Assembly: GCA_018065295.1 (NCBI GenBank)
Contig: JAGHTQ010000232.1
Coordinates: 1 to 14,360 of the forward strand
Source: Candidatus Colimonas fimequi
GTDB taxonomy: Bacteria; Bacillota; Clostridia; Peptostreptococcales; Anaerovoracaceae
Direction of reading: 5' to 3'
DNA: 14,360 nucleotides
This document shows positions 1-5,667 of this stretch, one piece after another. Each line of letters starts with the position of its first letter. Position 1 is the stretch's first letter. Under the pieces are notes generated by a model that saw nothing but the letters and a program-made list of their open reading frames with translations, made no database searches and was not told where the DNA came from. Made by a program: the position numbers and the translations under genes.

Positions 1-9
1 AATTTATAG

Positions 10-15
10 TATAAT
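10..15 (+). promoter_or_regulatory. Possible -10 box of the BMC shell gene
   Basis: TATAAT at 10-15 lies 37 bases before the start codon of the shell gene. An alternative TATAGT lies at 5-10. The matching -35 would fall outside the window, so this is a partial call. The gene could equally be the last member of an operon that begins upstream. Confidence 0.35.
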
Positions 16-52
16 TAATTTAGGTTTATGATTTTTATCAGGAGGAAATAAA

Positions 53-334
53 ATGGTAAAGAACGAAGCATTAGGAATGATCGAAACTAAGGGTTTAGTA
101 GGTTCAATCGAAGCTGCAGATGCTATGGTTAAGGCTGCAAACGTATACCTCATCGGTAAGGAATTCGTAGGTGGCGGACTTGTAACAGTTATGGTAAGAG
201 GAGACGTAGGCGCTGTTAAGGCTGCTACAGATGCTGGTGCTGCTGCTGCTCAGAGAGTTGGCGAACTGCTTTCAGTACACGTAATTCCTAGACCACACGT
301 TGAAGTTGAAGACATTCTCCCACAGAAGAAGTAA
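53..334 (+). CDS. BMC-H microcompartment shell protein, EutM/PduA type
   Basis: A single-domain bacterial microcompartment protein of 93 residues, the usual size of the hexamer-forming shell family that tiles the facets of Pdu, Eut and glycyl-radical microcompartments. The start is ATG at 53 with AGGAGG at 40-45. Visible family landmarks are ALGMIETKGL at residues 6-15, the pore loop G40-G41-G42, VRGDVGAVKAATDAGAAAA from residue 48, and the late SVHVIPRPH segment. The GGG pore and the QRVGEL stretch resemble EutM; the KAATDAGAAAA helix and short ILP tail resemble PduA. From sequence I can call the fold confidently but not the metabolite. It is followed by a terminator-like hairpin and then an iron alcohol dehydrogenase, a common shell-gene neighbour. 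Alanine/glycine-rich codons and a near-perfect ribosome site suggest high expression (inference). Confidence 0.96.
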   Translation: MVKNEALGMIETKGLVGSIEAADAMVKAANVYLIGKEFVGGGLVTVMVRGDVGAVKAATDAGAAAAQRVGELLSVHVIPRPHVEVEDILPQKK

Positions 335-373
335 TTCGACTGAATTTAAATTTTATTCTTTAAACTAATTGTA

Positions 374-393
374 GGGGCGGATTCGTCCGCCCC
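374..393 (+). terminator. GC-rich UUCG hairpin after the shell gene
   Basis: GGGGCGGA (374-381) pairs perfectly with TCCGCCCC (386-393) around a TTCG tetraloop. The following bases are TATATATATTTT rather than a clean T-run. It may therefore be a weak terminator, or a stabilising 3' end that lets some transcripts continue into the alcohol dehydrogenase. The stem is far more GC-rich than its surroundings. Confidence 0.6.
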
Positions 394-453
394 CTATATA
401 TATTTTGAAATGGTGTATTAAATGAGAAGCACATTTACAAGCAGGTGTTAAGA

Positions 454-1584
454 ATGAAAAACTTTAATTTGACAACAAATGTATATTTCGGAGAGAATTC
501 TCTGGAAGCATTAGAACAACTTAACAACGAAAACGTACTCATTGTCTGTGATGACTTCATGCTCAAGTCAGGCATTGTAGATAAAATAAAGGGTTACCTG
601 GATGGCAATCAGGTAAATGTTTTTAGCAAGGTCGTTCCAGATCCACCAATTGAGATCGTGGCTGAAGGTATCAGATTCCTGCAGCAGGTTGATGCAACAA
701 TTATTGTTGCAGTAGGTGGTGGTTCATCAATCGACGCTGCTAAGGCAATAAGAGAACTTGCAACAAGAATGAACATTGCACATATTCACGAGTGCTATGC
801 TATTCCAACTACAAGTGGAACAGGTTCAGAAGTTACAAGATTCTCAGTAATTACTAACTCTGCAGAGGGAGTTAAATACCCACTGGTAAATGATTCACTT
901 CAGCCAATGGTAGCAATTCTTGACCCATCACTGGTAGCATCTGTGCCACCAGCAATCACTGCAGATACTGGTATGGACGCTCTCACACATGCACTTGAAG
1001 CCTATGTTTCAACAGAATCTAATGACTTCACAGATGCATTAGCAGAGAAGGCTATCACAATTCTTATGAAGTTCCTGCCATACGCTTATGCTCATGGCGA
1101 TGACATGGAAGCAAGAGAGAAGGTTCATAACGCAGCATGTCTGGCAGGCATGGCATTTAACAAGGCTGGCCTTGGTATATGTCATAGTATTGCTCACCAG
1201 ATTGGTGCTAAGTTCCACCTTTCACATGGTAGAAGTAATGCAATCGTGCTCCCATACGTAATTGACTTCAGTGCACATCTGGACGGACCTGAAGAAACAG
1301 TAGCAGCAAGAAAATATCAGAGAATAGCTAAGCTGATTGGTCTGCCATACGCAAGCGTAGGTCTTGCAGTAAGCAGTCTTGAAGTTCGCATCGAAGAGAT
1401 GCAGAGACTGTTCGGTATTCCTAAGAACCTGACAGGCGCAGGAATCACTCAGGAACAGATTAAGCAGTACAAGAACGATATGGTTAAGGCTGCACTTAAC
1501 GACACATGCACAGAAACAAACCCAAGAATCGTTGGTTCAGCGGATATTGAGACAATCATCCGCAAGGTTGCAGGTCACTATTAA
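454..1584 (+). CDS. Iron-containing alcohol dehydrogenase
   Basis: A group III, Fe-dependent NAD(P)-linked alcohol dehydrogenase of 376 residues, normal for the family. It would interconvert an aldehyde and its alcohol, regenerating the cofactor during fermentation. The nucleotide-binding segment shows GGGSS at residues 88-92 and TTSGTGSE at 119-126. Four metal ligands match the FucO pattern in spacing: D175, H179, H244 and H258. I chose ATG 454 because AGGTG (443-447) sits six bases ahead; an in-frame GTG at 445 lies inside that ribosome site. There is no N-terminal or C-terminal amphipathic extension that would mark it as microcompartment cargo. It sits downstream of a shell gene, as EutG- and PduQ-type enzymes often do, so a role in disposing of aldehyde is plausible but inferred. 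It ends at a strong bidirectional terminator. Confidence 0.94.
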   Translation: MKNFNLTTNVYFGENSLEALEQLNNENVLIVCDDFMLKSGIVDKIKGYLDGNQVNVFSKVVPDPPIEIVAEGIRFLQQVDATIIVAVGGGSSIDAAKAIRELATRMNIAHIHECYAIPTTSGTGSEVTRFSVITNSAEGVKYPLVNDSLQPMVAILDPSLVASVPPAITADTGMDALTHALEAYVSTESNDFTDALAEKAITILMKFLPYAYAHGDDMEAREKVHNAACLAGMAFNKAGLGICHSIAHQIGAKFHLSHGRSNAIVLPYVIDFSAHLDGPEETVAARKYQRIAKLIGLPYASVGLAVSSLEVRIEEMQRLFGIPKNLTGAGITQEQIKQYKNDMVKAALNDTCTETNPRIVGSADIETIIRKVAGHY

Positions 1585-1630
1585 TTAACGTAGAAGACGT
1601 TTCAAGTAATTAACAAATAACTAACTAATA

Positions 1631-1666
1631 AAAACACCTTGATGATCAGTAACATCAAGGTGTTTT
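1631..1666. terminator. Bidirectional terminator between the convergent ADH and ferredoxin genes
   Basis: A 14-bp perfect stem, AAAACACCTTGATG (1631-1644) with CATCAAGGTGTTTT (1653-1666), has an eight-base loop and is followed by a T-run to 1669. An A-run on the left arm serves the opposite strand. It can stop the alcohol dehydrogenase transcript from the left and the ferredoxin transcript from the right. Confidence 0.93.
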
Positions 1667-1676
1667 TTTATTCTTA

Positions 1677-1886
1677 TTAAAATGTTCCGGATACCTTACC
1701 ATCCTTATAGATGAAAATGCAATTTGCCCAGCATTCTCTCATAATGTTCTCGACAAAAGCAATATCCTTATCGATAGGATCCTGGTAATACTCGATATTA
1801 TCTTTATCCTTAAGCTGCGGGAGAAGTATTCTCATAGCGGCGCATTTACCGCATCCGATGCATCTATTTCTATCTATAACAACCAA
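1677..1886 (-). CDS. Small single-cluster 4Fe-4S ferredoxin
   Basis: A 69-residue ferredoxin-like protein, presumably a soluble electron carrier. CIGCGKC supplies C9, C12 and C15, and two later cysteines (C52, C56) are available for the fourth ligand. Monocluster ferredoxins usually end the motif with Cys-Pro; here C56 is followed by Ile, so ligand assignment is uncertain. The start is TTG at 1886-1884, chosen because a perfect AGGAGG on the minus strand (1895-1900) lies eight bases ahead and no ATG fits. A strong promoter lies directly upstream. It is divergent from the aldehyde dehydrogenase and convergent with the alcohol dehydrogenase. An electron-transfer link to those enzymes is possible, but nothing in the sequence proves it. 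Confidence 0.85.
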   Translation of the reverse strand: MVVIDRNRCIGCGKCAAMRILLPQLKDKDNIEYYQDPIDKDIAFVENIMRECWANCIFIYKDGKVSGTF

Positions 1887-1912
1887 TGTTAATACCTCCT
1901 TCGTACAGTTAG

Positions 1913-1941
1913 ATTATACCTTAGAAACGGCTTGATTACAA
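1913..1941 (-). promoter_or_regulatory. Sigma-A type promoter of the ferredoxin gene
   Basis: On the minus strand, TTGTAA (-35, 1936-1941) and TATAAT (-10, 1913-1918) are separated by 17 bases, a near-consensus housekeeping promoter. Transcription would start near 1906, leaving a short leader of about 20 bases that contains the AGGAGG site. Confidence 0.75.
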
Positions 1942-1959
1942 CGATTGGTGTGATAAAAT
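1932..1959 (+). promoter_or_regulatory. Promoter of the aldehyde dehydrogenase gene
   Basis: TTGATT (1932-1937) and TAAAAT (1954-1959) are separated by 16 bases. The predicted transcript begins near 1966, downstream of the ATG at 1960, which supports ATG 1993 as the real start of the gene. Its -35 overlaps the -35 of the opposing ferredoxin promoter by two bases. Confidence 0.6.
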
Positions 1960-1992
1960 ATGTTCAAGAGACAAGAGAAGAAAGGGTTAAAA

Positions 1993-3342
1993 ATGAGCGT
2001 ACTTAAATCATATAATCCGGCCACTGGAGAGCTCCTGGGAGACGTTCCTGTAGCCACAGAAGAAGAGATAAAATCAGTCGTTGCCAAGGCTCACCAGGCC
2101 CAGAAGGCGTGGGGCGCCCTTGACATTGATCAGCGTATAGATATTTTGACTAAAGCAGGAGCTGAGCTTCAGAAGGAATCTCAGAAGATAGCTGTACTTC
2201 TTAGCAGAGAAATGGGTAAGGACTTCCGCAGAAGCTATGGCGTAGTTGCCGGCTCAGCTGGCAGCATCAGCTACGTTGCAGGAACAGTTAAGGAAGCCGT
2301 TCAGCCAGTTGCTGTATACGGTGGTCAGGCCACAATAGAATATAATCCAATTGGCGTATGCGCCATTATTTCACCTTGGAACTATCCTGTTTCAATGGCT
2401 CACTGGATGCTTATTCCGGCTCTCACAGCAGGCAATGCCGTTGTTCTCAAGCCATCAGAGGAAACTCCGCTGGTTGCTTTAGCATACGTTAACGTGCTCA
2501 ACAGAGTGCTTCCAGAAGGGGTTCTTCAGATCGTATTCGGCGACGAAGAGCAGGGCAAGATGTTAGTTAAGTCAGACGTTCAGCTTATCGGATTCACTGG
2601 CTCCATGGAAGCTGGCCAGGACATTATGTCATCAGCTGGTCGTGGTCTTAAGCAGGTAATTATGGAACTGGGCGGCAAAGATCCATGCATCGTTCTCGAC
2701 GACGCAGACCTGGACGAAGCCGTTAGCTTCGCAGTTGCAAACAGCCTTGAGAACGCTGGCCAGATGTGCATATCAACAGAGCGAGTTTTCGTTGAGAGCA
2801 GCATCTATGATGAGTTCGTTGCTAAGGCTTGCCAGTACATTAGATATTTCCGCGTTGGTCCGTTCACAGACCAGATGGCAAACGTTGGTCCGATTATCAA
2901 CGAGCACCAGCGCCAGAGAATTCTGGATCAGATTGACGATGCTGTAAGTCGAGGTGCCAAGATCGTAGCAGGCGGCGCTCCTCATCCAGACCACTTCATC
3001 AACCCAACAATTCTTGTTGATGTTACTGATGATATGGATATCGCTAAATACGAAACTTTCGGTCCAGTCGTATGCATCACTAAGTTCGATGATGTTGAGG
3101 ATGCTATTTTCTCAGCTAACAACACAGACTTTGGTCTGGGTGCTGTTGTATATGGTGACTACGGTGCAGAAGAGGTGGCTTCAAGACTTGAAGCCGGCAT
3201 GGTCGGAATAAACACTGGCGCCGGTGGCGGCGGTGATACGCCGTGGGTAGGCGCCAAGATGAGCGGCGTGGGTTACCACGGATCCCCAGATGGACATAGA
3301 CAGTTCACTCAGGCGAAGGTTGTTAATAGAGCTAGATGGTAG
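1993..3342 (+). CDS. NAD(P)-dependent aldehyde dehydrogenase, non-acylating
   Basis: An ALDH-superfamily enzyme of 449 residues that oxidises an aldehyde to a carboxylic acid; the substrate cannot be read from sequence, though it resembles succinate-semialdehyde dehydrogenase-like (YneI/Sad) members. The oxyanion-hole Asn lies in SPWNYP (N130), the cofactor Lys in VVLKPSE (K153), the general base in MELGGK (E225) and the nucleophile in GQMCIS (C259). The E225-C259 spacing of 34 matches the classical hydrolytic class. PduP/EutE-type CoA-acylating enzymes lack this Glu, so this is not the acylating dehydrogenase typical of microcompartments. ATG 1993 is preferred over ATG 1960: it has AAAGGG six bases upstream, fits the usual N-terminus (SYNPATGE) and lies within the predicted transcript. 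No encapsulation peptide is visible. The VOC/ABM gene pair follows with no terminator between. Confidence 0.93.
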   Translation: MSVLKSYNPATGELLGDVPVATEEEIKSVVAKAHQAQKAWGALDIDQRIDILTKAGAELQKESQKIAVLLSREMGKDFRRSYGVVAGSAGSISYVAGTVKEAVQPVAVYGGQATIEYNPIGVCAIISPWNYPVSMAHWMLIPALTAGNAVVLKPSEETPLVALAYVNVLNRVLPEGVLQIVFGDEEQGKMLVKSDVQLIGFTGSMEAGQDIMSSAGRGLKQVIMELGGKDPCIVLDDADLDEAVSFAVANSLENAGQMCISTERVFVESSIYDEFVAKACQYIRYFRVGPFTDQMANVGPIINEHQRQRILDQIDDAVSRGAKIVAGGAPHPDHFINPTILVDVTDDMDIAKYETFGPVVCITKFDDVEDAIFSANNTDFGLGAVVYGDYGAEEVASRLEAGMVGINTGAGGGGDTPWVGAKMSGVGYHGSPDGHRQFTQAKVVNRARW

Positions 3343-3368
3343 ACGGGGACCTCGGCATAAGGTATAAT
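3340..3368 (+). promoter_or_regulatory. Possible internal promoter for the VOC-ABM pair
   Basis: TAGACG (3340-3345, four of six -35 consensus bases) and a perfect TATAAT (3363-3368) are separated by 17 bases. The -35 overlaps the stop codon of the aldehyde dehydrogenase. The pair could be transcribed both from here and by read-through. Confidence 0.5.
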
Positions 3369-3417
3369 TTAGGTAGAGATTAATGTGTTAACACTTTATG
3401 AAAGGGAGATAACTCAA

Positions 3418-3765
3418 ATGATGAATCATGTTACTATTCAGTGCGCAGATCTGAATGCATCAATTAAGTTTTATGAAGAAGTTGTTGGCCTTAAGATTAT
3501 GGGCGACCTGAGAGGCAAGAACCCTAAGGACATCGTATTCATGGCTAAGAACGAAGGCGAAACAACTGTTGAACTCATCGACAGTCCAGAAGCTCCATTC
3601 AAGGGCGAGGGTATCTCAATTGGTTTCGCATGTGACGACGTTGAAGGATATAGAGAGAAGCTGGCTGCTGACGGCCTGAACCCAACTCCAATCATTCAGC
3701 CTAATCCACACGTTAAGTTCTTCTTCGTTAAGGACCCAGACGGCATGAATGTACAGTTCATCTAA
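3418..3765 (+). CDS. VOC-superfamily (glyoxalase/bleomycin-resistance fold) protein
   Basis: A 115-residue vicinal-oxygen-chelate protein, the size of one two-module unit that dimerises. It opens with the typical strand and helix HVTIQCADLNASIKFYEEVVGLK and closes with DPDGMNVQFI. By eye, H4 and E52 sit at two of the four classical metal positions. The third and fourth appear as S67 (in SIGFACDD) and Q113 in place of His and Glu, so it may have altered metal binding or be a non-canonical member. ATG 3418 is chosen because AAAGGGAG (3401-3408) precedes it; the GTG at 3385 lacks support. It is followed after 25 bases by an ABM-fold gene, probably in one operon. The substrate is unknown; handling a reactive carbonyl made near the two dehydrogenases is a guess. 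Confidence 0.87.
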   Translation: MMNHVTIQCADLNASIKFYEEVVGLKIMGDLRGKNPKDIVFMAKNEGETTVELIDSPEAPFKGEGISIGFACDDVEGYREKLAADGLNPTPIIQPNPHVKFFFVKDPDGMNVQFI

Positions 3766-3790
3766 TATCAGACTTAGGAGGGCACAAACA

Positions 3791-4078
3791 ATGATTTTAA
3801 TGGAAGTTCGTTACACAATGAAGCGTTTCGGTGCTGATGATTTTCTTGATAATGTAGCTCCATATGCTGCAATGTCAAGAAGTGAGGAAGGCAACTACAT
3901 GTACGACTATTTCATCGATACAACAGACGATGATACAGTTCTTCTTCTGGAGAAATGGGAGAACGATGAAGTTCTTGCAGCTCATTGCGCATCAGATCAC
4001 TTCAAGAAGATTGGCGAAATCAAAGAGAAGTACGTAGCTGAAACAGCTATCAACAAGTACTATATTGAAGAGAAATAA
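3791..4078 (+). CDS. ABM-domain (antibiotic biosynthesis monooxygenase-like) protein
   Basis: A 95-residue protein with the dimeric alpha/beta ABM fold, a family that includes quinol monooxygenase YgiN, LsrG and many uncharacterised members. The diagnostic segment is the strand and helix LLLEKWENDEVLAAHCASDHFKKI, with E54, W56, H65 and H70 matching the usual E-x-W...H...H-F pattern. ATG 3791 has AGGAGG (3776-3781) nine bases upstream; the reading frame is open back to 3749 but has no ribosome site there. It is the second gene of a pair with the VOC-fold protein and ends at a strong terminator. In an anaerobe a true oxygen-using monooxygenase is unlikely, so an isomerase or stress-related role is at least as plausible. 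Confidence 0.87.
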   Translation: MILMEVRYTMKRFGADDFLDNVAPYAAMSRSEEGNYMYDYFIDTTDDDTVLLLEKWENDEVLAAHCASDHFKKIGEIKEKYVAETAINKYYIEEK

Positions 4079-4082
4079 AAGG

Positions 4083-4108
4083 AAACCCGAATCGTATGAT
4101 TCGGGTTT
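4083..4108. terminator. Terminator after the ABM gene (hairpin copy 1)
   Basis: AAACCCGAATC (4083-4093) and GATTCGGGTTT (4098-4108) form an 11-bp stem with a GTAT loop, followed by more T residues to 4110. Essentially the same stem recurs at 4421-4446 and 5630-5655. Confidence 0.92.
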
Positions 4109-4171
4109 TTCTTTGTGCTCGCGCGGGGCGGTTTTCATGCAAAAGATACCATCTCCGAAATGTCAGCCTGT

Positions 4172-4368
4172 CCAGCATCTTCCCAGCTGATTTCACCCTA
4201 ATAATTCTAGGGGAAAATGAAATACCACGGTATTCCCCGTTGCTGAGCATCTTATCACTCTGAGAACGATGGCGCCTAGCTGGCAAAGGATGCTACGGCA
4301 TCATAGATTTTGGCGTCTTGCACTTTTTGCGTGAAAAAGCAGAAGCGATTTGGGGCGGAAGATGCTGG
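4172..4368. repeat. 12-bp exact inverted repeat
   Basis: CCAGCATCTTCC at 4172-4183 is the exact reverse complement of GGAAGATGCTGG at 4357-4368, 173 bases apart. It could be a long-range stem or a remnant of terminal repeats. Further GATGCT/AGCATC motifs lie between the arms. Confidence 0.6.
4210..4238. repeat. Bulged hairpin
   Basis: GGGG (4210-4213) pairs with CCCC (4235-4238) across a seven-base bulge, and AATACC (4221-4226) faces GGTATT (4229-4234). There is no T-run after it, so it is not an intrinsic terminator. Its function is unknown. Confidence 0.45.
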
Positions 4369-4412
4369 GCGATAAAAGAACCGATGAACTTGCAATTTTT
4401 GCGCGACAAAGC
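4317..4412 (+). repeat. Imperfect 24-base direct repeat
   Basis: The units at 4317-4340 and 4389-4412 match at 21 of 24 positions and start 72 bases apart, in phase with three-base codons. In one open frame they read LHFLREKA and LQFLRDKA. The first unit can also form a small CTTTTT/AAAAAG hairpin. The frame has no start signal, so I treat this as a DNA or RNA repeat rather than a gene. Confidence 0.6.
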
Positions 4413-4420
4413 TAAAAAAG

Positions 4421-4446
4421 AAACCCGAATCTTGCGATTCGGGTTT
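4421..4446. terminator. Terminator of ychF (hairpin copy 2)
   Basis: AAACCCGAATC (4421-4431), loop TTGC, and GATTCGGGTTT (4436-4446) lie ten bases beyond the ychF stop codon. The A-run at 4414-4419 becomes the T-run on the minus strand. It is bidirectional, as TTTT follows on the plus strand. Confidence 0.9.
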
Positions 4447-4455
4447 TATTTGCAA

Positions 4456-5547
4456 TTAAACGTTGAAGAGGAAGTGGCAAATATCGCCATCCTTAACTTC
4501 ATAATCCTTACCTTCTGATCTGAGCCAGCCCTTCTCCTTAGCAGCACTCAGCTTGCCTTCGCATTCCATGAGCTTATCGTATGCGATAGTTTCTGAACGG
4601 ATGAAGCCCTTCTCGAAGTCAGTGTGAATCTTACCAGCAGCCTGTGGTGCCAGAGTTCCGCGCTTGATAGTCCAAGCTCTTGTTTCATCTTCACCAGTTG
4701 TGATGAATGAAATCAGGTTGAGCAGTGCATATGATGCCTTGATCAGCTTATCAAGACCTGATTCAGTAATTCCCATTTCTTCAAGGAACATTTCTTTCTC
4801 GTCGTCTTCCAGTTCTGACAGTTCAGCTTCAACCTGTGCGCTGATGACTACAACCTGTGAACCTTCTCTATCCGCAAGTTCTCTAACTGCAGCAACATGC
4901 TCATTGTCGCCAGTTGCTGCATCTTCTTCTGATACGTTTGCAGCATAGATAACAGGCTTAAATGACAGCAGGTCAAGGCTCTTAACGAATGCATATTCTT
5001 CATCATCAAGATCCATCATTCTAGCTGAGTTGCCTTCTTCGATGAATGAGTAAATCTTCTTGAGCAGGTCGATTTCCTTCTGCAGGCTCTTGTCACCCTT
5101 GAGCATCTTAGTCTGCTTAGTGATACGACGTTCCAGAACTTCCATATCTGACAGGATAAGTTCCATGTTGATTGTTTCGATGTCGCTGATAGGGTTAATC
5201 TTACCATCAACGTGAACAACGTTCTCATCCTCGAAGCATCTTACAACGTGAACGATAGCTTCAACTTCTCTGATGTGACCCAGGAACTTGTTGCCAAGAC
5301 CTTCGCCCTTTGAAGCACCCTTAACGAGACCAGCGATGTCGCAGAACTCGATAGTTGTATAAATAGTCTTCTTGGAGTTATAAACCTGTGACAGCTTAGT
5401 TACTCTCTCGTCTGGTACTGTTACTACACCAACGTTAGGTTCGATAGTGCAGAATGGGTAGTTTGCCGCTTCTGCGCCAGCCTTAGTAATTGCGTTAAAA
5501 AGTGTGCTCTTGCCAACGTTAGGCAGTCCAACAATTCCTAATTTCAT
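4456..5547 (-). CDS. ychF: Redox-regulated ATPase YchF (OLA1 family)
   Basis: A 363-residue Obg-related P-loop protein, exactly the usual YchF length. YchF binds ribosomes, prefers ATP over GTP and is linked to stress responses and translation quality. The P-loop GLPNVGKS is at residues 7-14 and the Walker B segment DIAG at 70-73. The base-specifying motif NVSE (204-207) replaces the NKxD of GTPases and explains the ATP preference. A coiled-coil middle section follows, and the C-terminal TGS domain (about 279-362) ends in the characteristic FLFNV. ATG 5547 has AAGGAG (5559-5564, minus strand) 11 bases upstream. It is monocistronic: the lgt terminator lies just upstream and its own terminator just downstream. 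I see no clear promoter consensus in the 80-base gap. Confidence 0.98.
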   Translation of the reverse strand: MKLGIVGLPNVGKSTLFNAITKAGAEAANYPFCTIEPNVGVVTVPDERVTKLSQVYNSKKTIYTTIEFCDIAGLVKGASKGEGLGNKFLGHIREVEAIVHVVRCFEDENVVHVDGKINPISDIETINMELILSDMEVLERRITKQTKMLKGDKSLQKEIDLLKKIYSFIEEGNSARMMDLDDEEYAFVKSLDLLSFKPVIYAANVSEEDAATGDNEHVAAVRELADREGSQVVVISAQVEAELSELEDDEKEMFLEEMGITESGLDKLIKASYALLNLISFITTGEDETRAWTIKRGTLAPQAAGKIHTDFEKGFIRSETIAYDKLMECEGKLSAAKEKGWLRSEGKDYEVKDGDICHFLFNV

Positions 5548-5629
5548 TTTATTTAAATCTCCTTCGCATAGTTAAATACATAATATCGCACCATAAAGTT
5601 TATCATAGTTAGGGTGATTTGTACATTAA

Positions 5630-5655
5630 AAACCCGAATCGCAAGATTCGGGTTT
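5630..5655. terminator. Terminator of lgt (hairpin copy 3)
   Basis: AAACCCGAATC (5630-5640), loop GCAA, and GATTCGGGTTT (5645-5655) lie just past the lgt stop codon. On the minus strand a T-run follows (from the A residues at 5628-5632). Read on the minus strand, about 35 bases including the flanking A-run are identical to copy 2 read on the plus strand. Confidence 0.9.
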
Positions 5656-5667
5656 CTTTTTTATAAC

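Larger units (their letters stand above)
4109..4420. other. Gene-free island with internal repeats
   Basis: About 310 bases between two copies of one terminator hairpin. I see no credible gene. Two open frames cross it (minus 4050-4286, plus 4318-4518), but neither has a ribosome site or recognisable protein features, and both run into neighbouring genes or terminators. It does contain a bulged hairpin at 4210-4238, a 12-bp exact inverted repeat (4172-4183 with 4357-4368) and an imperfect 24-base direct repeat (4317-4340, 4389-4412). Its texture differs from the flanking genes. It could be a decayed mobile element, an intergenic repeat family or an untranslated RNA; sequence alone does not decide. 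Confidence 0.6.

Noticed and set aside
445..453. GTG 445 as start of the alcohol dehydrogenase
   Set aside because: The GTG lies within the AGGTG ribosome site that serves ATG 454.
1960..1992. ATG 1960 as start of the aldehyde dehydrogenase, adding 11 basic residues
   Set aside because: There is no ribosome site, it lies upstream of the predicted transcript start, and the family N-terminus begins at ATG 1993. The extension is not amphipathic, so it is not an encapsulation peptide.
4050..4286. Minus-strand open frame of 78 codons
   Set aside because: It overlaps the ABM gene end and its terminator, lacks a ribosome site, and has a composition unlike any known protein.
4318..4518. Plus-strand open frame of 66 codons containing the LHFLREKA/LQFLRDKA repeat
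   Set aside because: It runs through the ychF terminator and antisense into ychF, with no ribosome site before the start. I kept the repeat as a DNA feature only.
4664..4948. Serine-rich plus-strand open frame of 94 codons
   Set aside because: It is antisense to the conserved ychF coding sequence and has no start signal; the serine richness mirrors acidic codons on the other strand.
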